64,000 nt of DNA. It comes from Planosporangium thailandense (GTDB lineage: Bacteria > Actinomycetota > Actinomycetes > Mycobacteriales > Micromonosporaceae). The stretch's first letter is position 1; every line of letters starts with the position of its first letter. Shown in pieces: positions 33,160 to 41,542 of this stretch. Location of the stretch: NCBI RefSeq assembly GCF_011947195.1, contig NZ_JAATVY010000016.1, forward strand, positions 1-64,000, in the 5' to 3' direction. Both the position numbers and the translations under genes were made by a program. A model generated the notes under the pieces. That model made no database searches. It was not told where the DNA came from and saw only the letters and a program-made list of their open reading frames with translations.

Positions 33160-34794
33160 ATGGCTTCCAAGAGGTCGCGGCCGCGCCGGATGCGGTTGCT
33201 CGTCGCCGCGCTCGTGGGCGTCGTGTTGCTGGCCGCCGGGTGCGGTTCGTCGCCCGGCCTTCCGTCCGGCTCGACGTCGTCCGCGCAGTCGACTGGCACC
33301 CACTGGCCGTCGTCGCCCGGCCTGGTGGCGACGGGCGCGTCCACGCTGGTGCTGTACGACGCCGGGGATCAGTACTCGGAGCTGTACACGATGGAAGTGG
33401 CGAACCTGGTGTCGCACTTCGGCGGGTGGACGGCGCATCCGGTGGGCGGGTACGCGCGGGGCGAGGGTGCCCGTTACACGGCGGTGGTCTACATCGGTTG
33501 GGTGGCTGGCGCCCGGTTGCCCGCCGCGTTCCTCGACGACGTGCTGGCGGCGCGGGTGCCGGTGATGTGGCTGGGTGACAACCTCGATCAGTTGATGGCC
33601 CGGAAGGCGGGCGTGGCGTCGCGGTTGGGCTTCACGCTCGGGGATCTGGATCGGTCGCCGGTGGCGGAGGTCCGGTACAAGGGCACGTCGCTGGCGCGGG
33701 ACGCGGCCCACAATACGTCGGGCGTCAGGAGGGTCGAGGTCACCGCGGGGTCGAAGGTCGCGACGCTGGCCGAGGCGGTGCGCGGCGACGGTGGCACGTT
33801 GCCGTGGGCGGTGCGCAGTGGCGCGTTGACGTACCTTGCTGAGCTGCCGTTCGCGTATATGACGCCGGACGATCGGTACCTGGCGTTCACCGATCTTTTG
33901 TTCGATCTGCTGGCGCCGTCGACGCCGGTGCGGCACCGGGCGCTGGTGCGTATCGAGGATGTGGGTCCGCAGTCGGATCCGGCGCAGCTGCGGGCGATCG
34001 CGGACTATCTGTCGGGCGCGCATGTGCCGTTCGCGGTGGCGGTGTTCGCCGAGTACGACGACGCCGCGGGGGTCTACAACGGTGGCCGGCCGGTGCATCG
34101 GCGGTTGCGGGACGCGCCGGAGGTGGTGGCGGCGCTGGAGTACATGGCCGCGCACGGCGGCACGTTGATCGCCCACGGGTACACGCACGGGTACGCGGGT
34201 GGGCCGAATCCGTACGGGGTGAGCGCCGAGGACTTCGAGTTCTGGCGTTCGCATGTGGACGCGGCGAACCAGGTGGTGCTGGACGGGCCGGTGCCGGAGG
34301 ACTCGCCGTCCTGGGCGGCGGATCGGCTGACAGCGGCGCGGGCGGAGTGGGCGGCGGTGGGGTTGCCGACGCCGGACATCTTCGAGTTCCCGCACTATCT
34401 GGCGAGTGCGGATGACTACCGGGCGATCTCCGGCCTGGTCGCGGCGCGGTACGAGCGGGCGAACTATTTCGCGGGGGTGCTGACCGGCGGCCGGGTGGAC
34501 CCGGCGGTGTACGCGAGCCAGTTCTTCCCGTACCCGGTGCGTGACGTCTACGGCGCGGCTGTCATTCCGGAGACGTTGGGGAACGTCGCGACCCAGATGT
34601 ACAACCAGAACGAGCCTCGGTCTCCCGCGCAGATCCTGGATTCGGCGCGGCGGCAGTTGGTGGTCCGGGACGGGGTGGCGAGCTTCTTCTATCACCCGTT
34701 CCTGGGGTTGCAGTACCTGCCGCAGTTGGTGGCGGGTATCCGGTCGCTCGGTTATACCTTCGTGCCGGCTCGGGAGCTGATCCCCGCCCGGTAG
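33160..34794 (+). CDS. DUF2334 polysaccharide deacetylase-like lipoprotein
   Basis: 544 residues from ATG 33160. RMRLLVAALVGVVLLAAGC is a lipoprotein signal with a good lipobox. The front half (TLVLYDAGDQYSELYTMEVANL, YIGWVAGARLP) and back half (ALVRIEDVGPQSDPAQLRAIADYL, GTLIAHGYTHGY, SFFYHPFLGLQYL) match DUF2334 proteins with a deacetylase-type barrel; RIEDVG, HGYTH and FYHP contain candidate metal ligands. It would act on a surface polysaccharide. Longer in-frame extension to 32980 lacks a signal and is unlikely. It may share regulation with the siderophore operon through the twin operators. Confidence 0.85.
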   Translation: MASKRSRPRRMRLLVAALVGVVLLAAGCGSSPGLPSGSTSSAQSTGTHWPSSPGLVATGASTLVLYDAGDQYSELYTMEVANLVSHFGGWTAHPVGGYARGEGARYTAVVYIGWVAGARLPAAFLDDVLAARVPVMWLGDNLDQLMARKAGVASRLGFTLGDLDRSPVAEVRYKGTSLARDAAHNTSGVRRVEVTAGSKVATLAEAVRGDGGTLPWAVRSGALTYLAELPFAYMTPDDRYLAFTDLLFDLLAPSTPVRHRALVRIEDVGPQSDPAQLRAIADYLSGAHVPFAVAVFAEYDDAAGVYNGGRPVHRRLRDAPEVVAALEYMAAHGGTLIAHGYTHGYAGGPNPYGVSAEDFEFWRSHVDAANQVVLDGPVPEDSPSWAADRLTAARAEWAAVGLPTPDIFEFPHYLASADDYRAISGLVAARYERANYFAGVLTGGRVDPAVYASQFFPYPVRDVYGAAVIPETLGNVATQMYNQNEPRSPAQILDSARRQLVVRDGVASFFYHPFLGLQYLPQLVAGIRSLGYTFVPARELIPAR

Positions 34795-34817
34795 GTGTGG
34801 CGCGAGAAGGAGAGATG

Positions 34818-35207
34818 ATGGCCAAGACGCCGGCGGAGAAGCTGGGCGTGAAGCCCGGCTCGACCTTGGTGTTGATCAACGCGCCGGGGGCGCCGGAGAC
34901 GATCCTCGGGTCGCTGCCCGACGGCGTGCGGGTAGAGACCGCGGGTGGTGGAGGTGGCGCTGACGTCGCGTTGATGTTCGCCGGCGACAGCGCGGAGTTG
35001 CGCGAGTACGCGCCCGTGGTGTTGGCGGCGGCTGACGACGACGGCAAGGTGTGGATCGCCTACCGCAAGGGCGGGGTGTCGGATCTGAGCCGCGACACTC
35101 TGATGCCGGCGCTGACCGGTCTCGGCTGGCACGGCGTATCGCTGGTGTCGCTCGACGCCACCTGGGCCGCGGCCAGGTTCCGGCGCCTGGAGCAGATCGG
35201 CCGCTGA
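34818..35207 (+). CDS. DUF3052-family protein
   Basis: 129 residues from ATG 34818, with AAGGAGAG just upstream (ATG 34815 also possible). KTPAEKLGVKPGSTLVLINAP, DVALMFAGDSAEL, GKVWIAYRKGGVSDLSRDTLMPAL and VSLVSLDATWAAARFR match the small DUF3052 family. Its function is not known. It begins 23 bases after the DUF2334 gene and may be cotranscribed. Confidence 0.85.
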   Translation: MAKTPAEKLGVKPGSTLVLINAPGAPETILGSLPDGVRVETAGGGGGADVALMFAGDSAELREYAPVVLAAADDDGKVWIAYRKGGVSDLSRDTLMPALTGLGWHGVSLVSLDATWAAARFRRLEQIGR

Positions 35208-35294
35208 CGGGGTGAAGGGCCGTGCGGTCGAGGGCCTTCAGCCGACCTCGCGGGCCTTCAGACGACGTCGAGGGCTTCGAGGTGACGTAATGCC

Positions 35295-35760
35295 GTGCTC
35301 GTTCTGGTTGACCAGCCGGCCGCGGCGGTCCGCCGCGGAGATCTCGCCGATGTACACGGGTACCGTCGCCAAGACACAGCCCACCGCCAGCCCCAGGATG
35401 ATCCGGGCCCCCATCATCACGGCGGCGTTGGGCGCCAGCGCCGAGCCGAGCGTGCCCAGGGATGAAGACGATCGCGGTCAGGCGAATTGTCCTACGGCGC
35501 CCGACGCTGTCCGCGAGCCTGTCCCCGAAGGAGGCGCCGAACGCCGCCCCGACCAGCAGTGAACTGACCACCAGCCCTTGCGCGGCGGAGGACAGACGCA
35601 GATCCTGACGGATGTACGGCAGGGCTCCGGCGATCACACCGGTGTCGTAGCCGAACAGCAGCCCGCCCATCGTGGCGACCACCGCGAAACGCGTCTGGTT
35701 CCTGCGGGCCCGCTGCGCCCCCTCCTCGGGTGGGCCCGGCGTCGCCTGTGTCGCCGGCAC
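35295..35760 (-). pseudogene. Remnant of a sugar-porter MFS gene (frameshifted, truncated)
   Basis: The frame from ATG 35760 encodes a normal sugar-porter beginning: VVATMGGLLFGYDTGVIAGALPYI, helices 1-2 and DRLADSVGRRRTIRLTA. Around 35458-35466 the frame shifts: the next segment GTLGSALAPNA - MMGARIILGLAVGCVLATVPVYIGEISAADRRGRLVNQNE continues one frame over. It then breaks off near 35300, about one third of the way through a normal ~470-residue protein. Degenerate GTCGAGGGCCTTC-like repeats lie at the break (35227-35283). Confidence 0.8.
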
Positions 35761-35923
35761 CCGTCACCTCCTCCGGCACCGGCCGGGATACCCGCGGTTC
35801 GCCGATTAGCACTCCGAGTGCCCGCACCCGCCCGGAGCGGTTGCGGGCAGCGGGACGAGCCGGATACGTCGGGTGGGTGGGGTCGGCTGGGTCAGGGGGC
35901 GCATTTTCGCCGATCCGGACGGG

Positions 35924-36379
35924 TCAGCGCGGCTGCCACGCATCCGGTGCGGCGGTGAGGCGGCGGACGTGGGCCGGCAGCCGGCCGCGGATCAGGTCGG
36001 CGAGGCTGACCTCGTCGAGGACGTTGCGGACGGCGGCGCGGACGGCGACCCACACCTGCTGGAGGTGGAGGGCGGCGCCGTCGTACGTGGTGTCTTCGGG
36101 CCGCTGCCCGCGTACGGCGGCGAGCGGGCCGTCGACGGCGCGCAGCACCTGCCCGACGGTGATGTCGGCGGGTGGGCGGGTCAGCAGGTACCCGCCGTCG
36201 ACGCCGCGCAGCCCCCGCACCAGGTCGGCGCGGCGCAGGTCGGCCAGGATCGCTTCGAGGAACTTGCGGGGCATCCCCTGGTCCTGGGCGAGGGCCTGGG
36301 CCGACACGGTGTCCGGGTAGGCGGCGGCGAGTACGAGAGCGGCCCGGACGGCGTAGTCGCCGCGGGCGGAGACCTGCAT
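35924..36379 (-). CDS. Rrf2-family regulator lacking the Fe-S cysteines
   Basis: 151 residues from ATG 36379. MQVSARGDYAVRAALVLAAAY, AQALAQDQGMPRKFLEAILADLRRADLVRGLRG and DGGYLLTRPPADITVGQVLRAVDGPL are the Rrf2 wHTH. There is no cysteine at all, so unlike IscR, NsrR or RsrR it cannot hold an Fe-S cluster through Cys. It may sense a small molecule, like CymR, or a partner protein. It is divergent from the endonuclease-family gene (110-base gap). Confidence 0.88.
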   Translation of the reverse strand: MQVSARGDYAVRAALVLAAAYPDTVSAQALAQDQGMPRKFLEAILADLRRADLVRGLRGVDGGYLLTRPPADITVGQVLRAVDGPLAAVRGQRPEDTTYDGAALHLQQVWVAVRAAVRNVLDEVSLADLIRGRLPAHVRRLTAAPDAWQPR

Positions 36380-36489
36380 GCGCACATCATGCCAAGCGGG
36401 TGCCGGGTCGCCGCCCACCGGGGACGATCACAGGGGGTCCGGGTGGCGGCTGGGCGGGACGACCGTGGGGACCATATCGTTGCCTCAAG

Positions 36490-37269
36490 GTGCGGCTGGC
36501 GACGTTCAACCTGATGCATGGGCGGTCGTTGTACGACGGCCGGGTCGATCCTGCCCGGCTGCGGGCGGCGGTCGCGGTGCTGGACGCGGATGTGCTGGGG
36601 ATGCAGGAGGTCGACCGGGACCAGCCGCGCAGCGGCGGCGTGGACCTGGCGGCGCTCGCGGCGGCGGTGCTGGGGGAGCGGGCCGCGCACCGGTTCGCGC
36701 CGGCGGTCATCGGTACGCCGGGTGAGGCGTTCCGGACGGTGACGGCGACGGACGCGGGCGCCGGCGAGCCGCACTACGGGGTGGCTCTCGCGACCCGGTG
36801 GCCGGTGCTGGCGTGGCGGGTGGCGCGGCTGCCCGCGGCGCGGATGCGTTCGCCGGTCTACTCGCCGGGCCGGCCCGGTGGGCTGATCCTGCTCGACGAC
36901 GAGCCCCGGGTGCTGCTGGCCGCCGTGGTCGACGGGCCGGTCGGGCCGATGACGGTGGCCACGACGCACCTGTCGTTCATCCCGGGGTGGAACGTGCGGC
37001 AGTTGCGGCAGGTGATCCGGGCGCTGCGGACGTTGCCGGGGCCGCGTGTGCTGCTGGGTGACCTGAACATTCCCGGCCGGATGGCGGGGGTGGTGTCGGG
37101 GTGGCGGATGCTGGCGCGGCGGCCGACGTATCCGAGTCCGGTGCCGCGGGTGCAGTTCGACCACATCCTGCTCGATCCGCGTGGTGGCGGGGCGCTGCCG
37201 CCGGTGCGGGTGGTGGAGACCCCGGTGGTCAGCGTGTCCGACCACCGTCCGCTGGTGGTGCAGCTGTGA
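36490..37269 (+). CDS. Endonuclease/exonuclease/phosphatase-family hydrolase
   Basis: 259 residues from GTG 36490. VRLATFNLMHG, LGMQEVDRDQPRSGG (metal-binding Glu), TVATTHLSFIP, RVLLGDLNIPG and VVSVSDHRPLVVQL are the family motifs, with the catalytic His in SDHRP. Substrates range from nucleic acids to phospholipids; no signal peptide is seen, so a cytoplasmic nuclease or phosphodiesterase is likely. The last 41 bases overlap the end of the convergent MarR gene. Confidence 0.88.
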   Translation: MRLATFNLMHGRSLYDGRVDPARLRAAVAVLDADVLGMQEVDRDQPRSGGVDLAALAAAVLGERAAHRFAPAVIGTPGEAFRTVTATDAGAGEPHYGVALATRWPVLAWRVARLPAARMRSPVYSPGRPGGLILLDDEPRVLLAAVVDGPVGPMTVATTHLSFIPGWNVRQLRQVIRALRTLPGPRVLLGDLNIPGRMAGVVSGWRMLARRPTYPSPVPRVQFDHILLDPRGGGALPPVRVVETPVVSVSDHRPLVVQL

Positions 37270-37747
37270 CGGCCGCGTCGCCGGCGGCGAGCGGGCCGAT
37301 GATCGCCTCGCTGATCTGGCGGAGCTGGCGTACCTGTTCGGGTGTGAGCGCGTCGAAGAGGTGTACGCGTACGCCGTGGACGTGCCCCGGTGCGGCGGCG
37401 GCGAGGGCGGCGTACCCGTCGTCGGTGAGCACGGCGAGCTGGCCGCGCTTGTCGGTGGCGCAGTCGCGGCGGGCGACCCAGCCGCGTTCCTCCAGGCGGG
37501 CGACGGCGTGCGACAGGCGGCTGCGGGACGATCCGGTGTGGCGGGCCAGCTCGCTCATGCGCAGGGACCGTTCGGGCGCCTCGGACAGCCGCACGAGGAT
37601 CTCGTAGTAGGCATGAGGGATGCCGGCGTCGCGTTGCAGTTCGCGGTCGAGCCGGTCGAACAGCAGGTGGGTGGCGCCAAGGAAGGTGCGCCAGGTGCGC
37701 TGCTCCTCGGCGTCGAGCCAGCGGGCTTCGGCCATGTTGTCCACCAT
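37229..37747 (-). CDS. MarR-family regulator
   Basis: 172 residues (ATG 37747; ATG 37735 also possible). WRTFLGATHLLFDRLDRELQ, MSELARHTGSSRSRLSHAVARLEERGWVARRDCATDKRGQLAVLT is the MarR winged helix with its Asp/Arg wing. It is divergent from a VOC-family gene with a palindrome in the gap, which is the common arrangement of a MarR repressor beside its target. The 3' end overlaps the convergent endonuclease-family gene. Confidence 0.9.
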   Translation of the reverse strand: MVDNMAEARWLDAEEQRTWRTFLGATHLLFDRLDRELQRDAGIPHAYYEILVRLSEAPERSLRMSELARHTGSSRSRLSHAVARLEERGWVARRDCATDKRGQLAVLTDDGYAALAAAAPGHVHGVRVHLFDALTPEQVRQLRQISEAIIGPLAAGDAAVTAAPPADGGRTR

Positions 37748-37756
37748 ACCGTACTT

Positions 37757-37770
37757 GTTGAGGGCTCAAC
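37757..37770. promoter_or_regulatory. MarR operator candidate
   Basis: GTTGAG-GG-CTCAAC, a 14-base inverted repeat extended imperfectly to CTTGTTGAG and CTCAACTAAG, in the 68-base spacer between the MarR and VOC genes. Position and symmetry fit a shared operator. Confidence 0.6.
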
Positions 37771-37815
37771 TAAGTTGCTACGGTGATTGAACGTTGCACT
37801 ACTGAGGAGACAGCG

Positions 37816-38325
37816 ATGCCCGTCCACCGCCTCAACCACGCCGTCCTGTACGTCCGCGACGTCGACCGCAGCGTCGCCTTCTACCGCGACGCCCTCGGCT
37901 TCCGTACCGTCATGTCGTTCCCCGGAGCCGCGTTCCTGCAGGCGCCCGGCTCCACCAACGACCACGACCTCGGCCTGTTCGCAATCGGCGGGGCGGCGGC
38001 CGACTCCGGCGCCGGCCGCGGCCGCGTCGGCCTGTACCACCTCGCCTGGGAGGTCGACACCCTCGCCGAACTCGAACGCCTCGCCGGGGTCCTCGCCGAC
38101 GCCGGTGCCCTCGTCGGCGCCTCCGACCACGGCACCACCAAGAGCCTGTACGCCAAGGACCCCGACGGCCTCGAATTCGAAGTCGTCTGGATCATCCCCG
38201 CCCACCTGCTCGACGACGCCGCCCGCACCGCCGGACCCGCGCCACGGCCCCTCGACCTGGCCGCCGAGAAGGCCCGCTACGGCGCCGACACCCGCGGCGG
38301 CGTCGGCATCTCCGTACCGGCCTGA
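37816..38325 (+). CDS. VOC-family (glyoxalase/extradiol dioxygenase-like) protein
   Basis: 169 residues from ATG 37816 with GAGGAGA upstream. Two beta-alpha-beta-beta-beta modules are present: LNHAVLYVRDVDRSVAFYRDALGF and GLYHLAWEVDTLAELERLAGVL, ending KDPDGLEFEVVW. The probable metal ligands are the two His and the final Glu. It resembles CatE-like ring-cleavage dioxygenases and glutathione/bacillithiol transferases; the substrate is not clear. Likely controlled by the divergent MarR. Confidence 0.88.
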   Translation: MPVHRLNHAVLYVRDVDRSVAFYRDALGFRTVMSFPGAAFLQAPGSTNDHDLGLFAIGGAAADSGAGRGRVGLYHLAWEVDTLAELERLAGVLADAGALVGASDHGTTKSLYAKDPDGLEFEVVWIIPAHLLDDAARTAGPAPRPLDLAAEKARYGADTRGGVGISVPA

Positions 38326-38334
38326 CCGGCCACG

Positions 38335-38365
38335 GCGGCGGGGTGCGGCCCGCGCACCCCGCCGC
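38335..38365. terminator. Terminator between convergent VOC and CoA-transferase genes
   Basis: Perfect 13-bp arms GCGGCGGGGTGCG (38335-38347) and its complement (38353-38365) around the loop GCCCG. Confidence 0.7.
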
Positions 38366-38370
38366 GACCG

Positions 38371-39726
38371 TCACCAGGCGGCCGGATCCGCGCCCGGCCG
38401 GTGCGGGGGAGTGACCCACCCCGGCACGTACCCGTCCAGCGCGCCCGGCGGCCGCAGGTAGTCGAGCACGCCGAACGCACTGTCCATCCGCGACACCAGG
38501 TCCTGCGGGAAGGCCGGCTCGGCCGGCGGCTCCGCCGCGCCCACCCGGCCCAGCCCGTCCAGCCAGCGTGCCGTCCGGGCCAGCGACAACCGCGCGTGCC
38601 ACGAACCACCCGACACGTGCCGCCGGCGCAGCCCCTCCATCGCGGCGAGAGCCGCCAGCCACCCCGTACCGTGGTCGAGCGTCTGCGCCGGCAACGCCAC
38701 CGGCCGCCCCGCCGGCGACCAGGCGATCCCGGTCGCCAACTGCACGAGGCTGTCGAACCCGCGCCGCTGCCGCCACGGACCGACCTGCCCCCAGGCGCTG
38801 ACCGACACGTACACCAGGCCCGGCCGCAGCGCCGCACACTCGGCCGGGCCGAACCCCAGCGCGTCCAGGGCCCCCGGCCGGAACGCCTGCACCAGCACGT
38901 CCGCGCCGCGGATCAGCGCACGCAGCGCCTCCCGCCCCGCCTCCGTACGCAGGTCCACATGAGTGAACCGCTTGCCGAACCCCGTGTCGACCACCAACGC
39001 CGGCACCAGCGCCAGGTGGTCCGCGCCCACCCGCAGCACGTCCGCGCCGTACGCGGCAAGGGTCCGCCCCGCCACCGGCCCCGCGATCACGCGCGTCAGG
39101 TCCAGCACCCGCACCCCGCCCAGCGGCCGGTCGGCCGCCGGCAGCGGCCTCGCCGGGCAATCGCCCACCCGTTCGAACTCCACCAGCGGCAGCCCGGCGA
39201 CCGCGGTGCCCTGCGGGTGGGCCGCCCACTCGGCCGGGGTCCGCAGCGCCGCGGCGGCGCCACCCGCGGCCGCCACCGCCTCCTCGACCGCCGCCGCGGC
39301 CCGGCCGGCCACCGCCTCCGCCACCCGCGCGCGCTCCGCAGGCACGTCGAGCGCCCGCACGATCGCGTCCCGGTGGGCCGGATAGTTCGCGTGCAGACGC
39401 ACCCACCCGTCAGCGGCCCGGTAGTCGCCCGACAGATCCGCCCACACCGGCGGCGCCTCGCCGTCGATACGCAGATACCGCTCGCTGCGGAACGCCAGCG
39501 CCGCATGCCGCACATCCACGTACGCCCGCGGCGCCGGCCCGCCACGGGCGTGCCACAGCCGCCCGGCCGTCAGCGTCGTCGCCGCCACGGCGGCCGCAGC
39601 CGCGGCGTCCACCTGGTACGCCGACGCCAGCACCGGCGCATCCCCGCTGATCTCCAGCGCGCCCGGACCGTCCGCGCCCAGACCACCCATGACGGCGGCC
39701 ACCGCGTCGTTGATCACGTCTTTCAT
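38371..39726 (-). CDS. CoA-transferase family III (CaiB/BaiF) protein
   Basis: 451 residues. The family fold is visible in the second half: GGVRVLDLTRVIAGPVAGRTLAAYGADVLRV, FTHVDLRTEAGREALRALIRGADVLVQAFRPGALDALGFG and YVSVSAWGQVGPW-RRGFDSLVQLATGIA with the conserved Asp. The first ~200 residues are an Ala-rich domain, and the characteristic second small domain is short, so this looks like the actinobacterial two-domain variant. It would move CoA between carboxylic acids; the substrate is not known. Confidence 0.85.
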   Translation of the reverse strand: MKDVINDAVAAVMGGLGADGPGALEISGDAPVLASAYQVDAAAAAAVAATTLTAGRLWHARGGPAPRAYVDVRHAALAFRSERYLRIDGEAPPVWADLSGDYRAADGWVRLHANYPAHRDAIVRALDVPAERARVAEAVAGRAAAAVEEAVAAAGGAAAALRTPAEWAAHPQGTAVAGLPLVEFERVGDCPARPLPAADRPLGGVRVLDLTRVIAGPVAGRTLAAYGADVLRVGADHLALVPALVVDTGFGKRFTHVDLRTEAGREALRALIRGADVLVQAFRPGALDALGFGPAECAALRPGLVYVSVSAWGQVGPWRQRRGFDSLVQLATGIAWSPAGRPVALPAQTLDHGTGWLAALAAMEGLRRRHVSGGSWHARLSLARTARWLDGLGRVGAAEPPAEPAFPQDLVSRMDSAFGVLDYLRPPGALDGYVPGWVTPPHRPGADPAAW

Positions 39727-39796
39727 GCTCCGACCGTACGGCCGCCCGTCCCGGCCGCCGGGCAGCGTCCACCGTCACGTCAGTCACACCATCGCG

Positions 39797-40174
39797 TCAC
39801 GCCTCGATCAGCTTGCGTCGCCGGAGATAGGCGTACAGGGCCGCGGCGGCGCGCAGCCGCGGCAGGCTCCGATCCCGGCCCGCCTCGGCGTGGCTGGCGT
39901 CGAGCACCGCCAGGACGGTGTCGAGGTCGCCGTCGTGGACGGCACGCATGATCTGACGGGTACGGGTCCAGCCGTGCCCGTCGGCCAGCCGGCGCGCCAC
40001 CGTCAACGCCGCCGCATGGTCGTCGGTGAAGATGCGGTAGCCGCTCGCCGTGCGGGCCGTCGGCGGGAGGATGCCCAGCTCGACGTAGTTGCGCACCTGC
40101 TGGACCGAAATCCCGGCCGCCTGCGCCAGACCGGTCGCGCGCAGCCTGCCGTCGGGTCGGGGGATCGTCGTCAC
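39797..40174 (-). CDS. MerR-family regulator
   Basis: 125 residues from GTG 40174. RATGLAQAAGISVQQVRNYVELGILPPTARTASGYRIFTDDHAAAL is the MerR HTH. The remaining ~65 residues are a short helical dimerization region without metal-binding cysteines, so it is not a metal sensor of the classical type. No target is evident; the CoA-transferase gene downstream on the same strand is a candidate. Confidence 0.88.
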   Translation of the reverse strand: MTTIPRPDGRLRATGLAQAAGISVQQVRNYVELGILPPTARTASGYRIFTDDHAAALTVARRLADGHGWTRTRQIMRAVHDGDLDTVLAVLDASHAEAGRDRSLPRLRAAAALYAYLRRRKLIEA

Positions 40175-40369
40175 CCCGGCAGCGTAACGCCTCTATTTGC
40201 GACTTTCCGGGACATTCTGCCGCGAAACCCGGGGTTAGCCGCACCAAGTCTCAAACGTGCCAACCGAACGCCCGGGGGACTGCCCTCCGGCGAGCCGCGG
40301 CCGTGACGTCGACGTGGGTCGATCGACCCGCCCGCCCGGCGCGTCACGGTCCGACCTAGCATCGTCGGC

Positions 40370-41035
40370 GTGTACCGGGCGATACTGCTGGACCTATACG
40401 GCACCCTCGTGCACGACGACGACACACAGGTCGACGAAGCCGCCACCGTGGTCGCCGACCTGGCCGCGGTCACCCCCGACGTCGTCGCACAAGAGTGGTA
40501 CACGCGTATCTGCGCCATGGCCGATGCCGCTCACGGTCCCGACTTCCGCCACCTGGCGGAACTGAACCTCAGCAGCCTCACCGACACCGCAGCCCACTTC
40601 GGGGTACGCGTCGACGCCCGCCAGATATGTCGACGGCAGATGGAGTTCTGGCGCCGCCCGCCACTGTTTCCCGACAGCCGTCCCTTCCTGGCCGCCGTCG
40701 ACGTCCCGGTCTGCCTGGTTTCCGACGCCGATCGCGACGACCTGGAAGCCGTCCTGGCTCTCCACCAGATCACCGTGGACACCCTGGTGACCAGCGAGGA
40801 CGCCCGGGCCTACAAACCGCGTCCCGAACCGTTCCAGTTGGCGTTGCAACGGCTGGGCCTGACCGCCGCCGACGTCATCCATGTCGGCGACTCCCCATCC
40901 TCGGACATCGCCGGAGCCAGCCAGGTGGGTATCGACACGGCCTTCGTCAGCCGCGACGGCCGCCGCCTACCGGCACACCTGGCCGCCACCCACACCGTCG
41001 ACACGCTGACCGCCCTGTTACCAGCCCTTGGCTGA
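40370..41035 (+). CDS. HAD-superfamily hydrolase
   Basis: 221 residues from GTG 40370. The nucleophile motif is LLDLYGTLV, a common HAD variant with the first Asp retained. A helical cap (about 20-100), motif II VCLVSDADRDD, motif III Lys in AYKPRPEPF and motif IV HVGDSPSSDIAGA follow. It is close to small-molecule phosphatases and haloacid-dehalogenase-type enzymes. The 195-base region upstream holds no other gene. Confidence 0.9.
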   Translation: MYRAILLDLYGTLVHDDDTQVDEAATVVADLAAVTPDVVAQEWYTRICAMADAAHGPDFRHLAELNLSSLTDTAAHFGVRVDARQICRRQMEFWRRPPLFPDSRPFLAAVDVPVCLVSDADRDDLEAVLALHQITVDTLVTSEDARAYKPRPEPFQLALQRLGLTAADVIHVGDSPSSDIAGASQVGIDTAFVSRDGRRLPAHLAATHTVDTLTALLPALG

Positions 41036-41236
41036 CGCCTCACACGGCGACGACACCGGTTCCGCGGCTGCTGACCGCCGGCCGAACCCCGACCTATGCG
41101 GGCCGACCCCGCTGTGTTGGACACACCTCGCCCCGTACGGCCAGGTCAGGCTCGACATGACCAGCCGGCTGCCGCTCGGCACGACGTAAGCCGAGTCGAA
41201 GGTGCGGTGTCTCACCGCTCCCGCCTGCACCCGCGG

Positions 41237-41266
41237 TTGCGGGTGTGCGCGAGGGAGGGCTAGCCT
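41237..41266 (+). promoter_or_regulatory. Promoter of the magnesium-transport operon
   Basis: TTGCGG (41237-41242) and TAGCCT (41261-41266) with an 18-base spacer. The predicted start of transcription (~41273) is about 15 bases before the M-box riboswitch. Confidence 0.55.
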
Positions 41267-41287
41267 TGTCTACGGTTTTGAAGAGGG

Positions 41288-41445
41288 CACCTCGTTCGGT
41301 GAGGCGTCTTCACGGACACAGGCCACTGATCCCACCCGTCGAGAGACGCTCCGGATCAGGACAGGTCTCCCCGGCCTAAGGGGTGACCCCAAGTGGCTTC
41401 CCCTGCGAGGGGATCACGCCGTGAAGTGCCAAAGCTCTGACGAGT
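41288..41445 (+). promoter_or_regulatory. M-box (ykoK) magnesium riboswitch
   Basis: The RNA leader carries the M-box conserved pieces in order: CTCGTTCGGTGAGGCGTC, CGGACACAGGCCACTG, CGTCGAGAGACGCTCC, and finally GTGAAGTGCCAAAGCTCTG. These match the B. subtilis mgtE leader words GTTAGGTGAGGCTCC and GTGCTAAAGCTCTA. CTCGT at the start and ACGAG at the end pair to close the element (P1). M-boxes fold with Mg2+ and turn expression off when magnesium is plentiful. Downstream genes are an NRAMP-family transporter and MgtC. I compared by eye; the internal stems were not folded. Confidence 0.85.
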
Positions 41446-41453
41446 TGGGGTGA

Positions 41454-41476
41454 ACCGGCCGCATCGGCGGGCCGGT
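41454..41476 (+). terminator. Hairpin immediately after the M-box
   Basis: ACCGGCC (41454-41460) pairs with GGCCGGT (41470-41476) over a 9-base loop, followed by CCGCTCCTT. It starts nine bases after the M-box closing stem. It could be the expression platform hairpin, although the T-run is weak; Rho-dependent control is an alternative. Confidence 0.4.
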
Positions 41477-41542
41477 CCGCTCCTTGCCGAGTCGAGATGG
41501 GCGCGAGTTCATGCGCGTCCCGGCCGGAAGGAGGCGAGAGAC

